Part shown: positions 25,792-34,089 of the stretch, in pieces
Layout of the letters: each line of letters begins with the position of its first letter
Numbering within the stretch: position 1 is the stretch's first letter
Origin: CADEDH01 sp039201605
GTDB lineage: Bacteria; Actinomycetota; Acidimicrobiia; Acidimicrobiales; SZUA-35
Direction: 5' to 3'
Assembly (NCBI GenBank): GCA_039201605.1
Contig: JBCCRO010000024.1
Coordinates: forward strand, 25,457-89,456
DNA: 64,000 nucleotides
Notes under the pieces: generated by a model
Told to the model about the DNA's origin: nothing
What the model saw: the letters and a program-made list of their open reading frames with translations, nothing else
Databases searched by the model: none
Program-made: the position numbers and the translations under genes

Positions 25792-25844
25792 GTCGACCCG
25801 CGATCCGTCGACCCCCGATCCGTCGACCAGCGATCCGTCGACCG
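25792..25844. repeat. 15-bp tandem repeat (about 3.5 copies)
   Basis: Units of the form gtcgacc-n-n-cgatcc start at 25792, 25807 and 25822, with a partial copy at 25837. The units differ at only two positions. The array sits between the convergent ends of the SDR and the IMPase-like gene and contains repeated gtcgac hexamers. It is too short and lacks spacers, so it is not a CRISPR array. It looks like a replication-slippage minisatellite. Confidence 0.75.
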
Positions 25845-25870
25845 TCCGGCCACCGACGGGTGCTCCGCCG

Positions 25871-26749
25871 TCAGTCGGCGGACCGGTGCAGGGCCGCCCG
25901 GATATGACCGGCGAGTGCCCGATCGGTGGCGAAGAGCACGCCCCGGTGGTTCATGAAGGTGGAATCGGGCCGGTTGAGGTCGAGGGGTGCGCCGTGGATG
26001 TCGGTGGCGACGGCGCCCGCCTCGCCGAACAGGCAGGCGGTGGCGGCGAAGTCCCACAGGCTGCCGCCCCCGCTCGGCGCCGGGAATTTCAGGTAGCAAC
26101 CCGGCGGGTCGTCGAGGACGCCGCAGGCGTTCATCACCGCGCCCCTCGGGGCCTGCGACCGGACGTCGCTCAGGCCCGACTCCCGAGCCACCCGATCGAG
26201 CGAGGCCATGACGATGTCGTGGTCGTCCCGAGCCCGGAAGCTGCGGTCGGCGAACACCGACAGCACCGCTCCCCCACGCCTCCGCTCGACCGACCACGGT
26301 CGGCCGTCGCGAAAGGCACCTCCACCGGCGACGGCGAGGCGGACCGTCGCCGTCACCGGATCGTGGATCGCCCCGATCAGCGGGGTGCCGTCGCGGGCGA
26401 CGAGGGCGATCGACACGGCGTAGCCGGGGACGCCCTCGATGAAGGGCAGGGTCCCGTCGAGGGGATCGATGCACCAGAAGTGATCGGCGGCCAGGCGACC
26501 ACCGTCGTCATCGCGTTCCTCGGTGAGCAAGGCGAGCTCGAACCGTTCGAGCGAGGCCGACAGACGGTCGACGATGAGCGCCTCGCTCGCCCGGTCGACG
26601 TCGGTCACCACCTGCGAGGCCGGGGTGGCCCCGGAGGCCTTGTGAGCGACGTCGGTCGGCCGCGACCGGGCGATCAGCTCGCCCGCCTCCGTGGCGGCGA
26701 CGACGGCGAGTTCGGCCAGCCGCCGCAGATCGGCACCGGTCAGCTGCAT
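25871..26749 (-). CDS. Inositol monophosphatase family phosphatase (CysQ/IMPase-like)
   Basis: 292 residues from the ATG at 26749. The metal motifs are present: VTDVDRASE (Asp50), LLTEERDDD (Glu77/Glu78) and W-C-I-D-P-L-D-G-T (Asp95 and Asp98). A C-terminal SLWDFAATACLFGEAG supplies the third metal aspartate. It should dephosphorylate a small phosphate such as inositol phosphate or 3'-phosphoadenosine 5'-phosphate in the cytoplasm. Its start overlaps the stop of the kinase-like gene (TGATG), so the two are coupled and may act on the same metabolite in opposite directions. Confidence 0.9.
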   Translation of the reverse strand: MQLTGADLRRLAELAVVAATEAGELIARSRPTDVAHKASGATPASQVVTDVDRASEALIVDRLSASLERFELALLTEERDDDGGRLAADHFWCIDPLDGTLPFIEGVPGYAVSIALVARDGTPLIGAIHDPVTATVRLAVAGGGAFRDGRPWSVERRRGGAVLSVFADRSFRARDDHDIVMASLDRVARESGLSDVRSQAPRGAVMNACGVLDDPPGCYLKFPAPSGGGSLWDFAATACLFGEAGAVATDIHGAPLDLNRPDSTFMNHRGVLFATDRALAGHIRAALHRSAD

Positions 26750-27768
26750 CAGATCTCGGTGTCGACGCCGTCGAGGGATCGCAGCACCTGGTCTGCCAGC
26801 CGCTCGCTGTAGCGGTGGAGCTTCCAGTGCCCGGGGCTCCAGCCCAGCAGGAAGCGGTGGAAGTCGGTCCAGGCCACCGGATACAGGGCCCGCCAGTCCT
26901 CCTCCAAGGCGGCGACGTCGACCGAGGTGCCCGCCCGCCCGAGCGCAGCACCGAGGAGTTCGAAGTAGCGGTCGAGCAGGCTCGGGGCCAGGCGTTCGCT
27001 GTCGTCCTCGTCGAGGCAACTGCCGATGAAATAGGCGACGTCCTTCATGCCGCAGCCCCCGCCCACGTACTGGAAGTCGACGGCGGCCGCCCGCCCTCCG
27101 TCGTGGTCGAAACAGAAGTTGGCGACCTTGGCGTCACCGTGGACGAAGGTCTGGAACGGGCTGTCGGCCAGTCGGCGATCGATGAGGCCGGCGGCGGCCT
27201 TGAGCGGTCCGTCGTCGAGGGCGGCCAGCTCGTCGGGGCGGGTGGCCAGGTGCCAGTAAGTCCCGGTGGGCCACAGGCCGTCGGGGCGCCGGTGCATGAA
27301 GGCGGCGTGGAAACCGGCCAACCACGACAGACAGGCGTCGAGTTCGACGTCTCCCACCCGTTGCCGCCGCCCGGCGAAGCCCGAGGCGTCGAGGTCCTCG
27401 AGGACGATGATCACCTCGTCGGGCCGGGTCTCCAGGGCCAGCCGCCGCGGCACCCGACACGATTCCGGGCAGTGGTGGGCGTAGCGGTCGTACCACGCCG
27501 TCTCGACCCGGTAGGACCGGAGCTTGCGCTGGTGGGAGCGGTCGGTCGCCCAACCCCGGGGATGGTGTCGCTGATCGGGCCAACGCACGTGCTTCACGAT
27601 CACGCTCGCCGGTATGGGTGCGGGGCCGACGTCGAGGTGGCATCGGACGATCTGGCCGTACCCGCTCCAGAGCGTCTGCACGATCTCGGCACCAACGATC
27701 GCCCGGGCACCGGTGGCGGGCAGCACCACGGCCTCCAGGGCGGCGTCGATGGGCGGGGACTCGGCCAC
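26749..27768 (-). CDS. Aminoglycoside/choline-kinase-fold phosphotransferase
   Basis: 339 residues. The kinase-like fold is shown by Lys59 in ASVIVKHV, IIVLEDLD (hinge region), His210-Gly211-Asp212 with Asn217 (HGDAKVANF; catalytic loop) and Asp231 in AVDFQYVG (metal). This matches the choline/ecdysteroid/DUF1679-type branch of APH enzymes. It probably phosphorylates a small hydroxylated molecule. It is translationally coupled to the downstream IMPase-like phosphatase. The upstream gap of about 200 bp carries an operator-like dyad shared with the TetR gene at 27965. Confidence 0.87.
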   Translation of the reverse strand: MAESPPIDAALEAVVLPATGARAIVGAEIVQTLWSGYGQIVRCHLDVGPAPIPASVIVKHVRWPDQRHHPRGWATDRSHQRKLRSYRVETAWYDRYAHHCPESCRVPRRLALETRPDEVIIVLEDLDASGFAGRRQRVGDVELDACLSWLAGFHAAFMHRRPDGLWPTGTYWHLATRPDELAALDDGPLKAAAGLIDRRLADSPFQTFVHGDAKVANFCFDHDGGRAAAVDFQYVGGGCGMKDVAYFIGSCLDEDDSERLAPSLLDRYFELLGAALGRAGTSVDVAALEEDWRALYPVAWTDFHRFLLGWSPGHWKLHRYSERLADQVLRSLDGVDTEI

Positions 27769-27815
27769 GAACGCAGCGTAGAACCCCCGGGGCCCGGGAC
27801 CGCAGTGAGCTTAAC

Positions 27816-27829
27816 CAAACAATCGCTTG
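27816..27829. promoter_or_regulatory. Imperfect palindromic operator
   Basis: The sequence caaacaatcgcttg is a dyad with five of seven base pairs matched (CAA-x-C ... G-x-TTG). It is followed by the half-site-like cctaacg. It lies in the divergent region between the kinase (27768) and the TetR gene (27965), where promoters are expected. It is a candidate site for the adjacent TetR protein; the imperfect symmetry keeps confidence low. Confidence 0.4.
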
Positions 27830-27964
27830 CCTAACGCTCGGCCATGGAACAGACTGACGACACGTACACCTAGGCGGGGGGCCTCTCGTGACGGCGATCA
27901 CCCTCTTGAGCAGACCAGCGGCGGGGGGTCCACCCCACTCGGCCGACCCGGGCGGGCATCGCCC

Positions 27965-28585
27965 ATGACGGCGGGCAACGGAGCGGCCTCGCCCGAGGTC
28001 GACGACACCGCCGGCCCGGCCAGAACCCGGTCCAACAACCGGGCCATCGCCCTGCTCGACGCCGCCGCCGTCCTGTTCGCCTCCCAGGGGTACCACCGCA
28101 CGACGATCCGCGACGTCACGTCGGCCATCGGCATGCGCTCCGGCTCGTCCTATTACCACTTCGCCTCCAAGGCCGAGATGCTGCTCGCCGTCTACGACGA
28201 GGGGATCAGACGGGTGCAGCAGTCGATCGAGGCCGCACTCCTCGACACCCCCGACGAGCCGTGGCCCCGGCTGGAGGCCGCCCTCACCGGCCACATCGCC
28301 GCCGTGCTCGACCCCAGCGCCTACGCCCGCACCATCGTCGCCGTCCTACCGAGCGACGTCCCCGAGCTCAGTGACGAGATCACGGCCCGCCGCGACGCCT
28401 ACGAGCACCAGTGGCGAAGGTTCATCGGAGCCCTCGACGCACCGGTCGACCCTGCCCTGCTGCGGGTGTTCCTGCTGAGTGCGGCCAACAGCACCCAGAC
28501 CTGGTACCGGGAGGGCGGTGCCTCCCCCGCCGCCATCGCCCACTTCATGGTCGACCTCCTCCGACGCCCCCTGGAGACCACATGA
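27965..28585 (+). CDS. TetR family regulator of mutase operon
   Basis: 206 residues from the ATG at 27965. The helix-turn-helix includes IALLDAAAVLFASQGYHRTT and SGSSYYHFASKAEMLLAVYD, close to FadR/KstR2-type TetR proteins that bind acyl-CoA. It is the first gene of an operon: its stop overlaps the start of the B12 subunit gene by four bases. Control of the mutase operon, with an acyl-CoA as the signal, is inferred. Confidence 0.9.
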   Translation: MTAGNGAASPEVDDTAGPARTRSNNRAIALLDAAAVLFASQGYHRTTIRDVTSAIGMRSGSSYYHFASKAEMLLAVYDEGIRRVQQSIEAALLDTPDEPWPRLEAALTGHIAAVLDPSAYARTIVAVLPSDVPELSDEITARRDAYEHQWRRFIGALDAPVDPALLRVFLLSAANSTQTWYREGGASPAAIAHFMVDLLRRPLETT

Positions 28586-29049
28586 ACGAGATCTCCTCGC
28601 TCCCCTCACCGGCCGTCGCCGATGCCGTCCGCCTCCGGGTGCTGGTGACCAAGATCGGCTTCGACGGCCACGACCGGGGCTCCCGCCTCGTGGCCGCCTT
28701 CCTCCGCGACGCCGGCCACGAGGTGATCTACACGCCCCCGTGGCAGCAGATCGCCGACGTGGTCACCCTCGCCACCCAGGAGGACGTCGACGTGATCGGG
28801 GTGTCGTCGCTGGTCACCGATCACCTGATCGTGCCCGACCTCATGGCCGCCCTGGCCGACGCCGACCTCGGGCACGTCGCCGTGGTCGTGGGCGGGATCG
28901 TGCCCGACCAGGAGATCCCGCCGCTGCTGGCCGCCGGTGTCCGAGCGGTGTTCGGACCGGGGTCGTCGCGGGAGGACATCGTCGACGCCGTCGACGCCTG
29001 GGGTGCTGAGGCTCGGACGGCCAAGCTCGCCCAGGGAGGTTTCGCCTGA
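28582..29049 (+). CDS. Acyl-CoA mutase, small cobalamin-binding subunit
   Basis: 155 residues forming a stand-alone B12-binding domain. The D-x-H-x-x-G motif is Asp28, His30 and Gly33 (IGFDGHDRGS), with His30 the lower axial ligand to cobalt. VIGVSSLVTDH and VVGGIVPDQE mark later parts of the Rossmann-like domain. Separate small subunits of this size occur in isobutyryl-CoA and 2-hydroxyisobutyryl-CoA mutases, whereas methylmalonyl-CoA mutases usually carry the domain fused. The stop overlaps the start of the large subunit by one base. Confidence 0.93.
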   Translation: MNEISSLPSPAVADAVRLRVLVTKIGFDGHDRGSRLVAAFLRDAGHEVIYTPPWQQIADVVTLATQEDVDVIGVSSLVTDHLIVPDLMAALADADLGHVAVVVGGIVPDQEIPPLLAAGVRAVFGPGSSREDIVDAVDAWGAEARTAKLAQGGFA

Positions 29050-30731
29050 TGACGGCCACCGAACACACCCAGATGACCCTGCCCGGATTCGCGGCGGCCA
29101 AGGAGCGGTGGGAGGGGGCCTACGTCGACCAGCTCGACGAGCCCATCACGATCCGCAACCGCTCCGGCATCGAGATCCAGCCGCTGTACGGACCGGACGA
29201 CTGGGACGGGTCGCGCTACCTCGACCGGCTCGGCTTCCCCGGCGAAGCGCCCTACACCCGCGGGATCTACCCCACGATGTACCGAGGACGGACCTGGTCG
29301 CAGCGCCAGCTGATCGGGTTGGGAACCCCGCAGGACTACAACGAGCGGATCCGCTTCCTCATCGACAACGGCTCGACGGCGGTCTCGCTCCTCCCCTGCA
29401 ACTCGGGCTTCCGCGGCCTCGACTGCGACGAGGTGCCCTTCCCGCTGCTCGGGACGTGCGGGACGGTGGTCAACAGCGTCGGCCACATGGACGACGCCCT
29501 CGACGGGGTCTCGCTGACCGACATCTCCACCGCGATGAACGACCCGACACCGTTCACCCTGCTCGCCTTCCTTCTCGGTGTGGCCAAGCGGCGGGGGGTG
29601 CCGTTCGAGCGCATCACCGGCACGTCGAACCAGTCCGACTACATCTCGCACTACGTCGCCAACCACATGTTCTACCGGTTGTCCCAGCCCGGCTCCCGGC
29701 GGCTCCTGGTCGACCACGTCGAGTACTGCCGGCAGGTCGTGCCCAATTGGAACCCGGTGTCGGTCGTCGGCCAGCACATGCAGCAGGCCGGCGCCACCCC
29801 GGCGGAGACGATGGGTCTCACCCTCTCGACCGCCATCCAGTACGCCGAGGACTGCATGGCCCGGGGGATGGACCCCGACGACATCCTCCCCCGTTTCACG
29901 TTCTTCTTCGACATCTCGATCTCGCTGTTCGAGGAGGTGGCCAAGTTCCGGGCCGGTCGTCGCATCTGGGCCCGTGTCGTCGAGGACCGGCTCGGAGCGC
30001 GCGACCCCCGGTCGAGGCGCTTCAAGTTCCACGGTCAGACCAGCGGTGTCGACCTGACCGCCCAGCAGCCCCTCAACAACATCGCCCGAGTCGCCACCCA
30101 GGCCATCGCCGGCATCTTCGGCGGCCTCCAGTCGATGCACACCGACGCCTATGACGAGGCGATCACCTGTCCCACCGAGGACTCAGCCCGCATCGCCGTC
30201 GCCACCCAGAACATCCTCCGGGAGGAGGCGCACCTGTGCGACGTCATCGATCCCCTGGGCGGCTCGTACTACGTCGAGACCCTGACCGATCAGATGGAGG
30301 ACGAGATCCTCGCCGTCATGGACACGATCGACTCGGCCGGCGGGATGTACGAGGCGGTCGGTTCCGGCCTGGTCCAGCAGCTGATCGGCCGCTCCGCCCT
30401 GGCCGCCCAGAACCGGATCGACAGCGGCGAGGAGAAGATCGTCGGCGTCAACTGCTACCAGGACGACGGCGACGGGGAGTCGCCCCCGCCGATGCGACCC
30501 GACGCCGAGCGCATGCGACGCTTCGTCGACGACTTCGCCGACTTCAAGGCGGGGCGCAGCCGGGACGAGGTCGATCGAAGGCTCACCGGGCTGCGACGGG
30601 CGGCCCGCAGCGACGACGAGAACATCTTCGCCCGGGTCGTCGATGCCGCAGGCGCCGGCGTGACCCATGGCGAGATCGTGGCCGCACTGCGCGACGAGCT
30701 CGGTTTCGGCGACCCCCTGATCGTGGCATGA
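29049..30731 (+). CDS. Acyl-CoA mutase, large catalytic subunit with atypical specificity residues
   Basis: 560 residues forming the TIM-barrel domain of the methylmalonyl-CoA mutase family, without a fused B12 domain. The YPTMYRGRTWSQRQLIG segment is the family signature. Aligned by eye, Leu88 stands where methylmalonyl-CoA mutase has Tyr89, and Asn205 where it has Arg207. Isobutyryl-CoA mutase has Phe/Gln and 2-hydroxyisobutyryl-CoA mutase Ile/Gln at these positions. The loop SLLPCNSGFRGLDCDEV also replaces the usual AFDLATHRGYDSD-type segment. A carbon-skeleton rearrangement of a non-carboxylated, possibly branched acyl-CoA is likely; the substrate is unknown. Confidence 0.9.
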   Translation: MTATEHTQMTLPGFAAAKERWEGAYVDQLDEPITIRNRSGIEIQPLYGPDDWDGSRYLDRLGFPGEAPYTRGIYPTMYRGRTWSQRQLIGLGTPQDYNERIRFLIDNGSTAVSLLPCNSGFRGLDCDEVPFPLLGTCGTVVNSVGHMDDALDGVSLTDISTAMNDPTPFTLLAFLLGVAKRRGVPFERITGTSNQSDYISHYVANHMFYRLSQPGSRRLLVDHVEYCRQVVPNWNPVSVVGQHMQQAGATPAETMGLTLSTAIQYAEDCMARGMDPDDILPRFTFFFDISISLFEEVAKFRAGRRIWARVVEDRLGARDPRSRRFKFHGQTSGVDLTAQQPLNNIARVATQAIAGIFGGLQSMHTDAYDEAITCPTEDSARIAVATQNILREEAHLCDVIDPLGGSYYVETLTDQMEDEILAVMDTIDSAGGMYEAVGSGLVQQLIGRSALAAQNRIDSGEEKIVGVNCYQDDGDGESPPPMRPDAERMRRFVDDFADFKAGRSRDEVDRRLTGLRRAARSDDENIFARVVDAAGAGVTHGEIVAALRDELGFGDPLIVA

Positions 30732-31699
30732 CCGCTCCGGCCCCGAGCACCCCGGCACCGAACGCTGCGTTCGAACGTCTCCGATCCGGCGATCCGGCCA
30801 CGTTGGCCCGCGCTCTTACCGTCCTCGAGACCGGAGGCGCCGAGGCGGAGGGACTCCGACGCCGGCTGCACGCCCTGGTCGGCTCGGCCCGGGTCGTCGG
30901 CGTCACCGGACCACCCGGCGTCGGCAAGTCGACGCTCGTCGGCGCCTACGTCGAGACGCTCCGTCGTCGTAGCCGATCGGTCGCCGTGCTCGCCGTCGAC
31001 CCGTCGAGCCCGATCACCGGCGGGGCGATCCTCGGCGATCGCACCCGCATGGGTCAGCACACCGCCGACCCCGGCGTGTTCGTGCGGTCGGTCGGCTCGC
31101 GGGGCCACGCCGGCGGGCTGGCGCTCGCCGTTCCCGCCATGCTCGATGCGGTCGACGCGGCCGGGTTCGCCGATGTCGTGGTCGAGACCGTCGGCGCCGG
31201 ACAGTCGGAGGTGGCGATCAGCCGCTTCGCCGACGTGACCGTGGTGGTCAGCGCCCCCGGTCTCGGCGACGACGTCCAGGCGATCAAGGCCGGCATCCTC
31301 GAGGTCGCCGACGTGTTGGTGGTCAACAAGGGCGACCTGCCGCTGGCCGACCGGACGGCCGAGCATCTGCGGTCGATGCTGCAGCTTCGAGCGGGCGATC
31401 GTCATCCCGAGGTGGTCACGGTGAGCGCCACCGAACGCCAGGGCATCGACGAGCTGGCCGACGCCGTCGACGCCGCCCATCGCACCGGAGGCGGCGTCGA
31501 CGCCGGGCCCCGCCGACGGGCCACCGAGCTGCTGCGCCAGAGCGCCCTGGCCGAGGCCGAGCACCGCCTGACCGGGCCCGCACTCGATGAGCTGGGCGCC
31601 TCGCTCCACCGGGGAACGGTCTCGCTGGCCGAAGCGACGGAGGCGCTACTCACCCGCTGCGCCGACGCCCGAGGCCACCGACACCAGGATCGCCCATGA
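30728..31699 (+). CDS. meaB: MeaB/ArgK-type GTPase, mutase chaperone
   Basis: 323 residues of the G3E P-loop GTPase family. Walker A GPPGVGKST is near residues 60-68, with VDPSSP...GGAILGDRTRM (the MeaB signature) and the base-recognition NKGD later. Such proteins load, protect and reactivate adenosylcobalamin mutases using GTP. The ATG overlaps the mutase stop by four bases, and the stop overlaps the next small ORF, so it sits in the middle of a coupled operon. This strongly supports the neighbouring genes being a functional B12 mutase. Confidence 0.93.
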   Translation: MTAPAPSTPAPNAAFERLRSGDPATLARALTVLETGGAEAEGLRRRLHALVGSARVVGVTGPPGVGKSTLVGAYVETLRRRSRSVAVLAVDPSSPITGGAILGDRTRMGQHTADPGVFVRSVGSRGHAGGLALAVPAMLDAVDAAGFADVVVETVGAGQSEVAISRFADVTVVVSAPGLGDDVQAIKAGILEVADVLVVNKGDLPLADRTAEHLRSMLQLRAGDRHPEVVTVSATERQGIDELADAVDAAHRTGGGVDAGPRRRATELLRQSALAEAEHRLTGPALDELGASLHRGTVSLAEATEALLTRCADARGHRHQDRP

Positions 31700-31839
31700 C
31701 GGCGCCGACGCACCCCCGGCGGGTCTCGGCCCCGGCCGACGATGCCCTGGCCCGAGACGACGCCGTAGCCGTCACCGCCCGGCCCGTCGACCGGCCCTAC
31801 CCCAAGATCATCGACCACGATCCACCAACGAGGAGCTGA
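31696..31839 (+). CDS. Small ORF of 47 residues between meaB and thiolase
   Basis: The ATG overlaps the meaB stop (ATGA) and the stop lies one base before the thiolase ATG, so the ORF exactly fills the gap in the operon. The predicted protein is Ala/Asp/Arg/Pro-rich (for example SAPADDALARDDAVAV, then RPYPKIIDHDPPT). No domain is recognised. The thiolase ribosome binding site (GAGGAG) lies inside its last codons. It could be a real small protein, or merely a coupling ORF that helps translate the thiolase. Confidence 0.45.
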   Translation: MTAPTHPRRVSAPADDALARDDAVAVTARPVDRPYPKIIDHDPPTRS

Positions 31840-31840
31840 C

Positions 31841-33040
31841 ATGCGTCGATCGGACATCCCCGAGGTCGTCCTCTGCGGCGGCAAGCGCACCCCGTTCGGC
31901 GACTTCGGCAAGTCGCTGAAGGACGTCCCCGGGCCCGATCTCGGTGTTCACGCCGCCCGGGCCGCCCTCGATGCGATCGAGCTCGACGCCGCCGATGTCG
32001 ACCACCTCGTCTGCGGCAACGTGATGCCGGTCGATCAGGGCGGCTACTTCTCGGCTCGCGTGATCGCCCTCAACGCAGGCATGCGGGAGGAGTCGTCGGC
32101 CCTCAACGTGTCCCGGGCCTGCGGCTCCGGCACCCAGGCCATGGTCAGCGCCGCCGAGCAGATCATCACCGGTCATTCCGATGTGGCCCTCGCCGGCGGC
32201 TATGAGAACTCGTCGCGAGCCCCCTACGCCCTCACCGAGGCCCGATGGGGCATGAAGCGGGGCGCCGGCGAGATGGTCGACACCATCGACTACGCCTACC
32301 GGGATCCGTTCGACCTGTCGCTGATGGGCGAGACGGCGGAGAACCTGACCGACGACTTCGACTACGAGCGGACCGACATGGATCTCTACGCCCTGGAGAG
32401 CCAGCACCGGGCGGGCAAGGCGATCGAGAGCGGGTTCCTGGCCGAGCAGATCGCCCCCATCGACGTGCCCGCCGGTCGCGGCGAGACCCGCTCCTTCGCC
32501 GTCGACGAGTTCCCCCGCCCGACGACCACCCTGGACAAGCTCGGTTCGCTCCGACCCGTCTTCCGACCGGATGGCCGGATCACGGCGGGCAATTCGAGCG
32601 GCATGACCGACGGAGCCGCCTTCATCGTGGTGGCCGAACGGGGGAAGGCCGAGCAGCTCGGGCTGCGGCCCCGGGCCCGCATCGTCGACTGGGAGGTCGT
32701 GGGCGTGCCGCCCCGCATCATGGGTTGCGGCCCGGTACCCGCCATCCGGCGGCTGCTCGATCGGCGAGAGCTCGGCGTGGGCGACGTCGACTACTACGAG
32801 ATCAACGAGGCCTTCGCCGTGGTGAACCTGCACGCCGAACGGGAGCTCGGGGTGTCACGCGAGGCGTGCAACCTCTACGGCGGCGGTATCTCGATCGGAC
32901 ATCCGCCGGGGGCCACCGGGGTGCGCATGACCCTCACCGCGCTGCGGCATCTTGAGATGTCCGGCGACCGCACCGCAATCGTCTCGATGTGCCTGGGCGC
33001 CGGGCAGGGTATGGCGCTGCTCATCGAGCGGCTCGACTGA
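31841..33040 (+). CDS. Thiolase family acetyl-CoA C-acyltransferase
   Basis: 399 residues. The acyl-accepting cysteine is Cys94 (SRACGSGTQA). The C-terminal motifs NEAFAVVNLH, GGGISIGHPPGATG and MCLGAGQGMAL supply the catalytic His and second Cys, so the triad is complete. It cleaves a 3-oxoacyl-CoA with CoA, or condenses two acyl-CoAs. As the last gene of the mutase operon it probably degrades the rearranged acyl chain. Confidence 0.93.
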   Translation: MRRSDIPEVVLCGGKRTPFGDFGKSLKDVPGPDLGVHAARAALDAIELDAADVDHLVCGNVMPVDQGGYFSARVIALNAGMREESSALNVSRACGSGTQAMVSAAEQIITGHSDVALAGGYENSSRAPYALTEARWGMKRGAGEMVDTIDYAYRDPFDLSLMGETAENLTDDFDYERTDMDLYALESQHRAGKAIESGFLAEQIAPIDVPAGRGETRSFAVDEFPRPTTTLDKLGSLRPVFRPDGRITAGNSSGMTDGAAFIVVAERGKAEQLGLRPRARIVDWEVVGVPPRIMGCGPVPAIRRLLDRRELGVGDVDYYEINEAFAVVNLHAERELGVSREACNLYGGGISIGHPPGATGVRMTLTALRHLEMSGDRTAIVSMCLGAGQGMALLIERLD

Positions 33041-33109
33041 GGGAATCGACCGAGTGGCGAGGTCCCCCCACCGGTCGAGCCGCCGCCCCGATCCAACTAC
33101 GGTGTCGCC

Positions 33110-34030
33110 ATGAGCGAGAGCAAGACAACCCCCGAGGGGATCTCCTTCGTCCGGACGCCGGATGACCGTTTCGACGATGTCGCCGATTTCGCCTACCCGC
33201 CTCGCTACGTCGAGATCGACGGGCTGCGTATGGCCTACATCGACGAGGGACCGGCCGACGCGCCCCCCGTGCTCCTCCTGCACGGCGAGCCGACCTGGAG
33301 CTACCTGTACCGCCGCATGATCCCGATCCTGGTCGACGGCGGCTTCCGCTGCGTCGCCCCCGACCTGATCGGCTTCGGTCGGTCGGACAAGCCAACCGAA
33401 CGCTCCACCTACACCTATGCGGCCCACGTCGCCTGGATGCGGAGCTTCCTCGACGCCGTCGACCTGCCGCCCGCCGCCCTCTTCGCCCAGGACTGGGGAG
33501 GCCTGATCGGCCTACGGGTGGCCGCCGAGGACCCGGACCGGTTCGATCGCATCGCCATCGGCAACACAGCGCTTCCGGTCGGCCGATCCCTCGGGCCAGG
33601 GTTCGACTTCTGGTTGGAGATGTCCCAGGCGATCGACTTCGTGCAGACCGGAGACCTGATGGAGCGGGCGATGCAGGCCCGGGAGCTGACCGACGACGAG
33701 AAGGCCGCCTACTCGGCGCCGTTCCCCGAGGCGATCCACACCGCCGGTGCCGTCGAGTTCCCCTGCCTGGTGCCGATCACACCGGACCACGCCGGGGCCG
33801 AGGCGAACGTCGTCGCCTGGCGGGCGCTCGAGGGGTGGACCAAGCCGTTCCTCACCCTGTGGTGTCCGGGCGACCAGGTGCTCGGCCATCTGGCGGGGGA
33901 GTTCATCGATCGGGTACCCGGAGCCGCCGGGCAACCGCATCGGACGTTCGAGCCCGGTGGTCACTTCCTGCAGGACGATCGCGGCGAGGACGTCGCCGAC
34001 GCCCTCGTCGCGTGGCTGTCCCCGTCGTGA
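33110..34030 (+). CDS. Haloalkane dehalogenase (HLD-I-like alpha/beta hydrolase)
   Basis: 306 residues. HGEPTWSYLYRRM (Glu60) is the oxyanion segment of subfamily I haloalkane dehalogenases such as DhlA. The nucleophile is Asp128 in AQDWGG, followed by halide-binding Trp129. Asp255 (CPGDQV) and His285 (PGGHFLQDD) complete the triad. Trp168 in the cap (FDFWLEM) could be the second halide-stabilising tryptophan. It should hydrolyse carbon-halogen bonds of alkyl halides. It follows the thiolase after 69 bp, but whether it belongs to that pathway is unclear. Confidence 0.87.
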   Translation: MSESKTTPEGISFVRTPDDRFDDVADFAYPPRYVEIDGLRMAYIDEGPADAPPVLLLHGEPTWSYLYRRMIPILVDGGFRCVAPDLIGFGRSDKPTERSTYTYAAHVAWMRSFLDAVDLPPAALFAQDWGGLIGLRVAAEDPDRFDRIAIGNTALPVGRSLGPGFDFWLEMSQAIDFVQTGDLMERAMQARELTDDEKAAYSAPFPEAIHTAGAVEFPCLVPITPDHAGAEANVVAWRALEGWTKPFLTLWCPGDQVLGHLAGEFIDRVPGAAGQPHRTFEPGGHFLQDDRGEDVADALVAWLSPS

Positions 34031-34089
34031 TCGACTGACCTCACTCCGCGGACGGCCGATGCCGCTGGTCCGGGTCGTGCCCGGCCGGC

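Noticed and set aside
25792..25844. Possible CRISPR array
   Set aside because: Units are contiguous, only 15 bp long and without spacers; no cas genes are present.
28582..30731. Annotation as methylmalonyl-CoA mutase
   Set aside because: The specificity residues (Leu88, Asn205) do not match Tyr89/Arg207, and the B12 domain is separate, so the generic name acyl-CoA mutase is safer.
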